NCBI GenBank assembly: GCA_004123355.1
Contig: SCHM01000008.1
Location: 491,501 to 555,500, forward strand
Length of the DNA stretch: 64,000 bases
Reading direction: 5' to 3'
Source of the DNA: Amphirosellinia nigrospora
Taxonomy: Eukaryota > Ascomycota > Sordariomycetes > Xylariales > Xylariaceae
Part shown: piece by piece, positions 1-8,749 of the stretch
Layout: every line of letters begins with the position of its first letter
Position numbering within the stretch: the stretch's first letter is position 1
Made by a program: the position numbers and the translations under genes
Notes under the pieces: generated by a model
The model's database searches: none
Told to the model about the DNA's origin: nothing
The model's input: the letters and a program-made list of their open reading frames with translations, nothing else

Positions 1-122
1 GAGTCACCACAGGTACTGTACAAGGGCACAGGCATCCATCGTATATATAAACAGGTCATCCCACCTACTCTATCATATAGTCAAGTAGCTGAATAGTACG
101 CTCGTATACCTTCCATTTTAGC
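1..122 (+). repeat. Left arm of a 122-bp inverted repeat (partner 52510-52631)
   Basis: The first 122 bases reappear in reverse complement at 52510-52631. By eye the two copies differ by one substitution, one 1-bp indel and one 2-bp indel, so about 97% identity. Homology stops sharply on the inner side after CCATTTTAGCA; on the outer side it reaches the window edge and may continue. The family is unknown. It could be a short solo repeat or a terminal repeat of a larger unit. Confidence 0.85.
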
Positions 123-222
123 ACTAATAACCTGGATATACCCTTGCAAGTTTCTTAAAGTAGGTTAGGTACCTACCCCTCTGCGCCTCTATAAGTACAT
201 ATTATTATTGGCCCCGGCCGTT

Positions 223-417
223 TATCTCTTTGAATGGCGTTTCGGCACCACCTGCAGTACATAAAAAGTAGAAAAGCGGGACTAAGTAGATAACCAGATG
301 AGCGAATCGGACTTTTATTCAAAAAGCGTACCTAATCCAATTCGTCCATCTGGCTATTTGCTTAGCTTCCCTGTCCACTTTTCATGTACTGGTGCCGAAA
401 CGCCATTCAAAGAGATA
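223..417. repeat. Foldback (MITE-like) element
   Basis: Positions 223-250 and 390-417 are a perfect 28-bp inverted repeat beginning TATCTCTTTGAATGG. The similarity continues inward with mismatches on both sides almost to the centre near 320, giving arms of about 90 bp and a short loop. A non-coding palindrome of 195 bp fits a foldback MITE. Target-site duplication is not clear (possibly TA). It holds a 64-codon open frame at 298-492 that I regard as fortuitous. Confidence 0.75.
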
Positions 418-843
418 GATATCCAACATCTTTCTATCTGCACAAACTTAACATCCCTTAGTGGAAACAACCCTAACTATAATGCCTTGTGATGTTTGCG
501 TCGAATCGTACTTTTGATCCATCCTCCTACGGCCAACCCCTCGATTCTCGTCTCGGGGCTCTAGGTACTACTCACACGAACCCTACGTCCTTCGAACCAA
601 CCGCGATCACCCACACAGCAATTAAGTCGCCCAACCCGTCGATCGGGCGCCACCCCCAGAAAGGACAGTCAAATATTAAACAGAAGTTGAAGCCTACTAG
701 CAATACAGCGTGAGCGACTAGTCGTTCGAGCCTAGCTACTAACAAGGGTCGCTAAGGCAATAAACATAGACCGGAAGGTCGGAAGACCGCTGAAGCGCTA
801 ATTATAGGCGGTTCTAGCCTCACTATTAACGGGAAGGAGGGCC
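418..843. other. No gene seen
   Basis: Mixed-composition sequence without a supported gene, RNA or repeat. Short open frames here have no recognisable motif and do not join into a larger frame. Confidence 0.5.
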
Positions 844-1799
844 TTTTCTGCCGAAACGAGCTCGTCCAGCATCTACAACACGCCTGCCAGGATTGCGAGA
901 TTTGTTTTTGCTCCGATTGCGTACCCTGGCCATGCCTTTAGCGCAGCCGTCCTTAGTCGCTATAAGAGCGACCCAAATTTTACTCGGTCGATAAACTGTG
1001 ACGACAGTACTTCCCCCGAAGCCTCCTTCGATACCTGCGACACTACACTCGTTACTCCTACTACCTCTCCCGAAACCCAATACAAAGCTACTCTAAATTA
1101 TGTGCCGGACGTTACCTTTTGTTGGGAATGCGAAGAACCAATTCGCGGGCTGCAATATGTGTGTTGAGTGTGCTCGGATGCCTTTTGCGCTGTGTGCGTC
1201 CGTTTCCACCGGTATCGGGTGGCCAAGAGGGAGCAGAAGGCCGGGGGATGGGCGAAAGCAACAGCGACAACGACAGCGACAGAAACAGTAATAGCGAGAC
1301 CAACAACAACGGCGATGGCGAGAGCGGCGCGGTACCTAATACATTTGCGGATGGCAAGATCAATGGAAGAGATCATGAGCATTAACATCGGTCCTGGGTC
1401 TTATGCTAACGATGAATCTTCTGCTCGGAGGAAGCAAGATCGCGAACCACCTGGAGCAGGTCTATACAGCATATTCATGGCATGGCAGCCGATCGTAGAA
1501 ACGACACAGCAGATGATCATCGAAATGGCACGAAGGAAATTGACTTCACCGGTTTGCAGCTGCTACCCCAAAACTCGAAAAGCCTGTCCCTCCCAGCCTT
1601 CATCCAATTCACCACAATGGCCAAGAACATGATAAGCTACGCCGAACAGCTTATTCATCAGGCTCAGAATCCTGCATCAGGCGCCAACAATAGCCGGGGA
1701 CAAAGCCATGCAACTCCAGATGGCCAAACAGTAGTAAGAAGCGGAAACATCGACATCACGCGCGCCATTCCCAGAGACCTCGTGCTTACCGCCAGATAG
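844..1799 (+). pseudogene. Broken gene with a ZZ-like zinc finger
   Basis: The frame at 1120-1198 reads CWECEEPIRG, then LQYVC, a TGA stop (1165-1167), VCSDAFCAVC and a downstream His. The spacing C-x2-C-x10-C-x2-C-x4-C-x2-C with the I-x-G-x-x-Y core is that of ZZ-type zinc fingers, which bind zinc and usually mediate protein contacts. A further Cys-rich stretch lies upstream at about 845-940 (QDCEICFCSDC). Downstream, low-complexity Asn/Ser/Asp-rich coding sequence (about 1250-1390) and a plausible coding frame at 1482-1799 are in different frames, so the gene has several frameshifts and stops. It runs towards the DUF3435 gene, which ends at 1961. I do not recognise the full protein. The zinc-finger reading is moderately sure; gene limits are rough. 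Confidence 0.4.
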
Positions 1800-1960
1800 G
1801 GGAGGAGGAGGGTATTCAGCAGCTTGACAAGCATGATGACACTACGAGTAGCAGCAGCGCCGATAGCGAATTTGGTGACTCGACGAGCACCTGACAGCAC
1901 AGGGGAAAATGAAAATAAGGAAGCAGGACATGGGGTAGCTTTGGTAAGAATATACTCTTG

Positions 1961-4603
1961 CTATGTTCGAACCCCGTGTACAACTTCTGCATGGACTACA
2001 AGCTCCATCTTGTTCTGTAAAGTAACCTTGCAAAGTGGACATTCCGTTTCGTCATCATCCTTTACCGGTCGTAAGTGCACCCTATTGAAATGCTTACCCA
2101 AGCTGGCCCTGTTATAGAAATCCAAGCACAGATTACCAAAGGCTGGCTCTGTCGGCGGTATCATGAGTGCCTTCGCAACACAAATAAAGCACTTGCGGAC
2201 GTTCTCGCCTCCGTCCATACCCTGTGCGGACACCGACCTCACCAAATCCTCTGCTTGGTCCCCGTCACTGTCCCCATCCACATCCCTATCCCCTCTCTTC
2301 TCCTTCTCTTTCCCCTTCCCCTTCCCCTTCCCCTTGTCCTTCTCATTGTCCTTAGTGTACGACAAGGGAGGTCGTTGGGAATCGATCAACTTGACTATCG
2401 AGGGTTCTTGGACTCCGCAATAGGCAACTAGGGCGTCAATCGCGTGGGTTTTGATATCCGCGTTGGTTAGGCTGTCGTCTAGCCGTAGCATAACCGCGTC
2501 AAACATTTGTTGGTGTAAAGGTCCCATCGGAGAAAAGCTACGAGGGTGCTCTTCTTTCAGCGTGGAAAAGTCTACGCCGTCGACGATCTGTCGTTTGATG
2601 TCCTCAACCGACTGTGACTTGGTCCACTCGGACCGAACCCGTTTCAAAGCCAGAGCTCCTAGCTTCATGCGCAAGTTGGCGCGTGCTAAAACAATGGCCG
2701 GACGTTCTGGAGAGCCTGGAGGCAGGCTTCTTTGCTGCCGCGTCAAACGTTTGTACTCCGGATGTTCGTCAATAGCGGCCGACCTTTGTGCAGGGGTAAG
2801 ACTGATCGGTCGCCGTACCTCCTTGGAATGGCCGTGGCTAGAAACCTGTTGAATCAGAGCATCCTGAGGCTGTTCGTTCCTATGGATGGCCCAAAGATCG
2901 GCTACCACATTTCGATTGAGGTAGTGTCTTTGAAAAGTGTCTGAGTTCGGGGCGTGGTCCATGATCAAGTTCCGAAGCGAGTCGCTAATATTTACTACAT
3001 CAAATCAGCACCGTTTATCAAAGAGTAAGTGATTATCCATACCATTCCGATCTAGGTTGTTCCCTGCCATGTACCGAAGACTATAACATATTGTATTGTT
3101 CTCAAACCCTAAGAGCGTTCCGATTGTCCGAACCCATTGGGCCATCGTACCGTAGGGAAGCTGTTGCTCGGATAATTCATAGCCTAGAAAGGTTCTCACA
3201 GGTTTTCGAAAAAATACTTTGTTGCAAATTCCTCTTTAGGTTCAAAGGTAACTCGTAACTCCCTGGGTAGACCCGGAGGTTATATAAGGTATGGGGCTTA
3301 TCGTTGAGAGAATCGAATAAAAAAGCACGACGCTTAAACAAAATAGCTAAAAGGAATATATGCGGACTAAGAAGAAGGCTCGGGTCATGAATAATTTCAG
3401 GAATATAGAAATGTTTGCTATACAACCATTAGTTAGATATCGGGTCGTGTAAGAGAAGATGCTTACGTTGCTTTAGGCCCTAAATACCGTTTTGTATAAG
3501 GCATGCTAAGTCTAACAACGAGCCTTGGAGGACCTTCGGGGTCTGTTGGATCCCGCACGAAGGACAGTTGAAGGTCACCAAATTTCAGCTCAAGGATTGA
3601 CATTGGTCGAGCGCCCTGCGGCGCCAGCAATAGCAAGAACAGAACTGCCAAAATGCGAAGTTCTCCGAGCTTGAAGGACTTCTCCGTAGTCCGTAGTGTC
3701 GTCGCAAGTTGGTCCTTGAGGTCTTGCAGAGTCATCGAGCGGTTCTCCCGTACGTCATGGTCGAGCTTATGCCTCGTGTTAAGTTCGGCAATCATCTAGA
3801 TATGTTAACTTTAGTAAAATTGGTAGTGAGGGTGGCATACATTGGCGACCTTTTCGCAGTCGACAACTTGGTTGATCTTAATACCGTGCTCTCTCTGGAA
3901 GGCGAGCCGAAACATGCACCAAAAGGTCACCAGCGACGTTTTTTTCGAGGTGCGCTTCTTCTGTCTACCCCCTTTGCCAGTAGTCTGGTTAAGGTGCCAG
4001 TGGAAAAAGTTATATAGGATCTCGAGAGTAATATTGAGGTATTCTTCCTTCCCATTTTCCTTCTGCAGAATATTGTTGCAAAACCTAGTAGCGTTAGCAT
4101 CTCGTTATCTTTCTACATTTATTCTCAGCTTACCGGAACCATGCATTCTCCGCATTATTAATGCTTGTCACCGTTTTAGGTGAATATTGCTTTTGGTTAA
4201 AATTGTCTGGGTCCAAGTCCAGTATTCCCTGACGGTAATACTCGGGTGGCTGTAAGTTGCCATCATACAACATGTCGTTTAAGACAGTATCTTCCACCTG
4301 CTTAATCTGCCGTTCTACTGTTTTGAGCTGGTCTTCTCTCGTTTTGCTAATCTTGTCGTCAATGGTCTCGCCATCGTCACTATCAATAATCTCATCTTCG
4401 TCGTCTGCATCTTCATCGTCTGCATCTTCGTCGTCTGCATCTTCGTCGTCTGCATCTTCGTCGTCTGCATCTTCGTCGTCTGCATCTAGATCATCATCTT
4501 GCGGATTATAGTCAGAGTCTTCAGTATACTCTAAATCCAGTGACGAAACTTCTGAATCAGAATCCTTTAGCAAGCCTGGGACGACCGACCGTTTAATAGG
4601 CAT
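1961..4603 (-). CDS. DUF3435-family tyrosine recombinase (Starship captain-like), five exons, one frameshift
   Basis: I read five exons on the minus strand: 4134-4603, 3841-4084, 3467-3795, 3043-3417 and 1961-2994, with introns of 49, 45, 49 and 48 bp that all have GT..AG ends. The conceptual protein is about 817 residues, normal for the family. The start is the ATG at 4603 (MPIKRSVVPG); the longer open frame above it begins with TTG. In order: an acidic Asp/Glu/Ala repeat (15-bp DNA unit), an N-terminal helical region, then the recombinase core with box I Arg in APQGARPMSILEL, the Lys hairpin YTKRYLGPK, box II YSLRYMAGNNL, and MDHAPNSDTFQRHYLNRNV with the candidate nucleophilic Tyr. A Lys/Glu-rich linker and two C2H2-like fingers (CFICV..., CPLCKVTL...H...H) close the protein. 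One extra base in an A6 run (plus strand 3209-3214) shifts the frame in exon 4. DUF3435 recombinases mobilise Starship elements in known cases; whether this one does is inference. Confidence 0.85.
4400..4487 (-). repeat. 15-bp coding microsatellite in the recombinase N-terminus
   Basis: About six copies of a 15-bp unit encode the repeated pentapeptide DADDE/EDADD in the acidic N-terminal segment of the DUF3435 protein. The period is a multiple of three, so copy-number change keeps the frame. Confidence 0.85.
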
Positions 4604-4761
4604 GTTGTTCGGCTGGGTTTTAGGTCTGGGTACTGTAGTTTTGGGGGTATAGGTCGGGCAAGGGCGGTAAGCGGAGGGCGACAACAGTGGAAGGGAGGAG
4701 TACACGGAGGTAGTGCTACCCAGGTAGTGGTAGAAGATGGTGTTCAAGACAGTGACGCCCT

Positions 4762-5073
4762 GACAGCGATATCTAGACAGTGATTGAAAATAGTGATCAA
4801 GACAGCGATATCTAGACAGTGATTGAAAATAGTGATCAAGACAGCGATATCTAGACAGTGATTGAAAATAGTGATCAAGACAGCGATATCTAGACAGTGA
4901 TTGAAAATAGTGATCCTGACAGCGATATCTAGACAGTGATTGAAGATAGTGATCAAGACAGCGATATCTAGACAGTGATTGAAGATAGTGATCAAGACAG
5001 CAATATCTAGACAGTGATTGAAGATAGTGATCAAGACAGCAATATCTAGACAGTGATCGAAGACAGTGACGCT
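4762..5073. repeat. 39-bp minisatellite, 8 copies
   Basis: Units start at 4762, 4801, 4840, 4879, 4918, 4957, 4996 and 5035, each opening GACAGC(G/A)ATATCTAGACAG or a one-base variant. Seven carry AGTGATC(A/C). The array begins about 160 bp upstream of the recombinase ATG. It stays open on the minus strand as a 13-residue repeat, but no ATG supports a separate protein. Confidence 0.95.
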
Positions 5074-5445
5074 TGAACGATGATCGAAAATGGTGTATAA
5101 AAATAGTGACGATAGCAAGTTGCCCAGGTAAGCTATCTAGTAAGTTCTTGAGATTAATGGCAGGATAATATACAAACGTCGCATAATCCCCAGCTGCGAT
5201 GTTTAAGTCTTAGATTACCTTGAATGTGGTTGAGGCATCTATCCGTCCGACCCTTGTCAACGTACCACAGCGTTGGTAATATAGACCTAATGTCTAGCTC
5301 AGCTCCGTGGCAGCAGTACCTAAAGGACTTCCGTTTTTCTGTCCGAAGTCTTTTCCGTACGAGTTAGGTCTTAAGCACAAGAGTCTCACAAGAGCTATCT
5401 GTTGGCCGGTCTGCCGTTCTATGATTTACCTAAATTAATATAGCA
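5074..5445. other. Spacer between two minisatellites, no gene seen
   Basis: About 370 bp without a supported gene between the 39-bp array and the segment carrying 27-bp units. It could hold the recombinase promoter or an element edge, but I see no decisive signal. Confidence 0.4.
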
Positions 5446-5576
5446 ATGCCCGATGGCCGCCGGGGCTTACAAGCAGCCGTACTACATAGTTCGAATCACA
5501 ACAGACAGCTAAAGTCCGTCCGTCAAGATGTCCTGATCACTTTCGTGCGTGCCAGGAACAGGGATCAGAGATCAGT

Positions 5577-5697
5577 TAGACAAAGAGACTCCTCGTATAT
5601 AGCCATATGGTCACGTAGAGCCCACGGAGATGACTTCACTGGTCCTCTGTGCAACAACAGATGTTTATACCCTACCCTTGCGTGGATCGTGACAGTG
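5577..5697 (+). repeat. Unmutated copy of a repeat that is RIPed at 37.05 kb
   Basis: This segment aligns without gaps to about 37050-37165. Every difference I can see is C-to-T or G-to-A. It begins ACTCCTCGTATATAG in both copies. It runs directly into the 27-bp array. A 148-codon open frame (5446-5892) covers it and the array, but nothing in it is recognisable and I do not call it a gene. Confidence 0.85.
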
Positions 5698-5892
5698 CGT
5701 CAAGATGTCCTGATCACTTTCGTGCGTCAAGATGTCCTGATCACTTTCGTGTGTCAAGATGTCCTGATCACTTTCGTGTGTCAAGATGTCCTGATCACTT
5801 TCGTGTGTCAAGATGTCCTAATAACTTCTGTCCATTTCGCTGTCCTAATCAAGTCTGGCCGTCAAGATGTCCTCATTACTTCTGTCCGTTAA
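5690..5892 (+). repeat. 27-bp minisatellite, 7 copies, last ones degenerate
   Basis: GTCAAGATGTCC recurs at 5699, 5726, 5753, 5780 and 5807, with degenerate units at about 5834 and 5861; a lone unit lies at 5522. Each good unit contains TGTCCTGATCACT, which is shared in reverse complement with the 39-bp array (TGTCTTGATCACT). The period is a multiple of three and encodes RQDVLITFV when translated. Confidence 0.95.
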
Positions 5893-6371
5893 GCAATGCT
5901 CAATGACTAGTTAGTCTAGATTACGTACAGCCGTATATTGAAAGGAACATATGCGGTGTAAGGCTAGGAGCCTTTGATCTACTTCGCATTATAATGCATA
6001 TATTTTTAACTTTAAGCTTAATTATTGATTATTTATTTACTGAACCAATTAATAATTAGGTTAGGTACTTAGGTAGCAGGTTGGCTATATATGCGAGCCA
6101 TCTTTATGGTACCTTATATGGCGCGATATGCTACAGTGAACATTGAATAGTTGCTAAGCAAGCATGTCTTTGTACCATGATTTGTCCTGTAATTAGGTGT
6201 ATAAGTACATAGCTACTAGACATAGGGCACTAGAACCCTTTGTCCAATAATACAACATTATACCTAGTATGTGACGTCACATGACCCGGAATACAGATAC
6301 GCGATTGGGTCACATGATCCCAAAGTGGGGCATATTAGACCTCTGGTATCTGGTCCCATCATATAGTACTA
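5893..6371. other. No gene seen
   Basis: AT-rich to mixed sequence with TAGGTA-type short motifs near 6058-6080. I find no supported gene or RNA. Confidence 0.4.
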
Positions 6372-6626
6372 GCGGCGACAAGCTTTAAGACCTCCGTACC
6401 ATTCTTTGTTCCACTACATCAAGGCTGGCTCGAGTGTCTCGGTGTTCGAGTTCAGCTCGGTATCTGCTTCTAAGACTTACGATAACTTCGTACCAAATCC
6501 TTAGGCGGCGATAAGCTTTAAGACCTCCGCACCATTCTTTGTTCCACTACATCAAGGCTGGCTCGAGTGTCTCGGTGTTCGAGTTCAGCTCGGTATCTGC
6601 CTCTGAGACTTACGATAACTTCGTAC
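6372..6626 (+). repeat. Tandem duplication of a 133-bp unit
   Basis: The block starting GCGGCGACAAGCTTTAAGAC (6372) is repeated from 6505 with only a few differences, mostly transitions. Both copies end with ACTTACGATAACTTCGTAC. Non-coding. Confidence 0.9.
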
Positions 6627-6983
6627 GACTGCCTCAGCCTCGTAGGGTAGTATCTCGCGAGCTCCGTATGTGACCCTGTGTGGCACTGTATTGCGCACTA
6701 ACCAGTAGGGTGTGACTTTTAGTAATGCATTAGCTGTTGGGCTGCGCGTGGCACACATAGACCACCAGCCGCGAATTAATGAGGTATTACAACACTGAAT
6801 ATTTGCGCTTTTAGGCAAACATCCGGATGCGGCGTAGGTGGGTAATCACCTCACTACCTAGTCAAGTTGCGCTGATCAGTTTCAAGGGTCTAGGTTGTAT
6901 CCGGTGGAGTGGACAGGGTGTTCGACAATAGGTGCAGGTTGCGCGGACGCTTTTACGCCCGTAATATTCTAAGACATTTAATA

Positions 6984-7027
6984 TAGCTAGGTGGCAATAG
7001 CTAGGTGGCAATAGCTAGGTGGCAATG
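6984..7027 (+). repeat. 15-bp tandem repeat, 3 copies
   Basis: Three copies of GCTAGGTGGCAATA, ending just before a C-run at about 7063-7072 and the rRNA fragment. Confidence 0.85.
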
Positions 7028-7103
7028 GTAGCTACTAGCTCCTTGCATGTGATGTGTTTTATTCCCCCCCCCCGAAATCTGGCCGAGACCGCATTCCTAG
7101 GCC

Positions 7104-7455
7104 TCACCGCAATGGTAATTCAGCTTAGTACGAGAGGAACCGCTGATTCAGATAATTGGTTTTTGCGGCTGTCCGACCGGGCAGTGCCGCGACGCTACCA
7201 TCTGCTGGATAATGGCTGAATGCCTCTAAGTCAGAATCCATGCCAGAACGCGGTGATACCTCCCACACGTTTAGACGGATACGAATAGGCTTCGGCCTCG
7301 CATCTTAGCTGGCGATTCCGCCATCAGGCTTGCAGTGTCTGGTGGTATTTCGCGTATTATAATTTCAACTCGAGTGGGATTAAATCCTTTGCAGACGACT
7401 TAGCTGTGCGAAAGGGTCCTATAAGCAGTAGAGTACCTAGTATAACAACTGCCTC
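7104..7455 (+). rRNA. Orphan 3' fragment of 28S rRNA (pseudogene)
   Basis: The stretch from CCGCAATGGTAATTCAGC contains the sarcin-ricin loop AGTACGAGAGGAACC, then GCGGCTGTCCGACCGGGC and CTCTAAGTCAGAATCCATGC, all in the order of the 3' end of fungal large-subunit rRNA. Similarity fades after AAGCAGTAGAGTA near 7432, so the true 3' end is missing, and everything upstream of about 7104 is missing too. There is no 18S, 5.8S or ITS beside it. Several changes from the usual sequence are C-to-T or G-to-A. It is a dispersed rDNA remnant, not a working gene. Confidence 0.9.
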
Positions 7456-8257
7456 GTTCTCATGGCACTATACCTGTGACAAGGGAGGATCAATTTAGCA
7501 CCCGAGATTTCTAGTCCTAGATTGCCCTTCAGGCTTACATTCTAAGGGTCTGGTGGGCCACGATAGCCTCATAGCCAATGGTCTGTATTCCGAGTGTCTC
7601 TGTTGCCTAGATGGCACTGGTCACGCCCGTGGCAACGGAGGCGTGCTGCGGGCGCGTGTAACTGCAATATATTAGCCTGGGGCAATAGTTTCTCCCTTTT
7701 GCCTTTAGCTTAGAATCTTTGTCCATTAACCCGGAGGTTTGAGAATTGCGGCCGGGATATCGGGAAAAACATGCAGTGCGTCACTGTGCCGCAACGACAA
7801 TATACATACATAGACGAACTATTGGTCGCCCGTGTGTGTCAGGTGGCTTCTGATCAGCGACGGATTACTTGCGCGCGATGAACTGTTTGCGAAATCAGGC
7901 ACCCACTGTGGTGAGCCAAACCGGCGGGTTTTCTTGGCTGTGTATCAGTCATTAGTGAACTAAGAGCAACGAATAGTCCCGGTCATAAGCTACCCTTCTG
8001 TTATCCTTTCAACCCGTCCCCGTACCCTATCAGCTTAAGCTCTTCTCTGCAGAAAATATATTGTTTCTGCCGTGTATCGCCGTCATAAGCAGGCTGCTGA
8101 TAATCAACATCCGAGCCCCGGTTGGTAGGCTGACGCAGGGATTTCGTGTGTGATTTAGGTGGCCAGGGTTCAAGTGAAGTGACTCGGCAAGCATCGTCCG
8201 CCATAAGCGTTAAGCCGTGCTTAGCAACTACATATGCAAGTACGCTTCGGGTGATTA
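7456..8257. other. No gene seen; possibly more rDNA-derived sequence
   Basis: About 800 bp downstream of the rRNA fragment without open frames of note or recognisable RNA. It could be decayed intergenic spacer, but I have no sequence evidence for that beyond position. Confidence 0.3.
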
Positions 8258-8332
8258 CCACGACTTGACCTACCACGACTTGACCTACCACGACTTGACC
8301 TACCACGACTTGACCTACCACGACTTGACCTA
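8258..8332 (+). repeat. 15-bp minisatellite, 5 copies
   Basis: Five near-perfect copies of CACGACTTGACCTAC begin at 8258, 8273, 8288, 8303 and 8318 (phase approximate). Confidence 0.95.
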
Positions 8333-8620
8333 CATAGCTTGTTGCACTATAAGGCCCGGATGATATGTGATACTAACGGAGTGCGTGGAGCCGATCGCGT
8401 CGTACTTGGGAGCTGCTGAGCCGCAACTGGCGACGCGCAGCGTGTTGAGTTCCGTCAAACTAAAGTCCGGTCGGGTCTTACCACAAGGACGGCTACACGC
8501 AATAGTGTAACTCCCGATAGGCATCCCGGAAATGGTTGTCCATGCTAGAGTCGGTACAAACAGTAATAAAGTTAGAACCAGTCCTGTCTTAAAGACAGTG
8601 AGAAAAATTTTTATTATCAT
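8330..8620 (-). CDS. Possible small secreted protein, low support
   Basis: An ATG at 8620 opens a 96-codon frame. The N-terminus (Lys, then LVLTLLLFVPTLAW within the first 27 residues) looks like a signal peptide with possible cleavage after TLA. Three cysteines follow. It is divergent from the J-domain gene, 130 bp away. It could equally be a chance frame in decayed DNA: no known motif, and it stops inside the 15-bp array. Confidence 0.15.
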   Translation of the reverse strand: MIIKIFLTVFKTGLVLTLLLFVPTLAWTTISGMPIGSYTIACSRPCGKTRPDFSLTELNTLRVASCGSAAPKYDAIGSTHSVSITYHPGLIVQQAM

Positions 8621-8749
8621 CGCCCTCTTTGTCCTTATTATGATGATTATTGCTTTACATCTAGGTGCAATTGTCTTTATACCGTTGAGACTTGTTTTTA
8701 CCCCTTCTTCCCCTTTAATTTGTTTGCAAGTTTTTCCTTGGTCCTTTTA

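Noticed and set aside
4744-5118. Open frame through the 39-bp array as a repeat protein
   Set aside because: It has no supported ATG and is explained by a period divisible by three without stops.
5463-5480. GTTCGAATC-like tRNA T-arm
   Set aside because: No matching acceptor, D or anticodon stems around it; no tRNA gene was found in the window.
4762-5892. CRISPR-like regularly spaced repeats
   Set aside because: Units are contiguous tandem repeats without unique spacers, and the genome is fungal.
5446-5892. 148-codon ATG-initiated gene
   Set aside because: More than 40% of it is the 27-bp array, and the remainder is a segment of a dispersed repeat with no protein motif.
6585-6818. Minus-strand frame resembling the C-terminal part of a Ty3/gypsy integrase (TPYWLVRN...ILPYEAEA)
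   Set aside because: Only a few residues fit, it overlaps the 133-bp duplication and no other pol domain is near.
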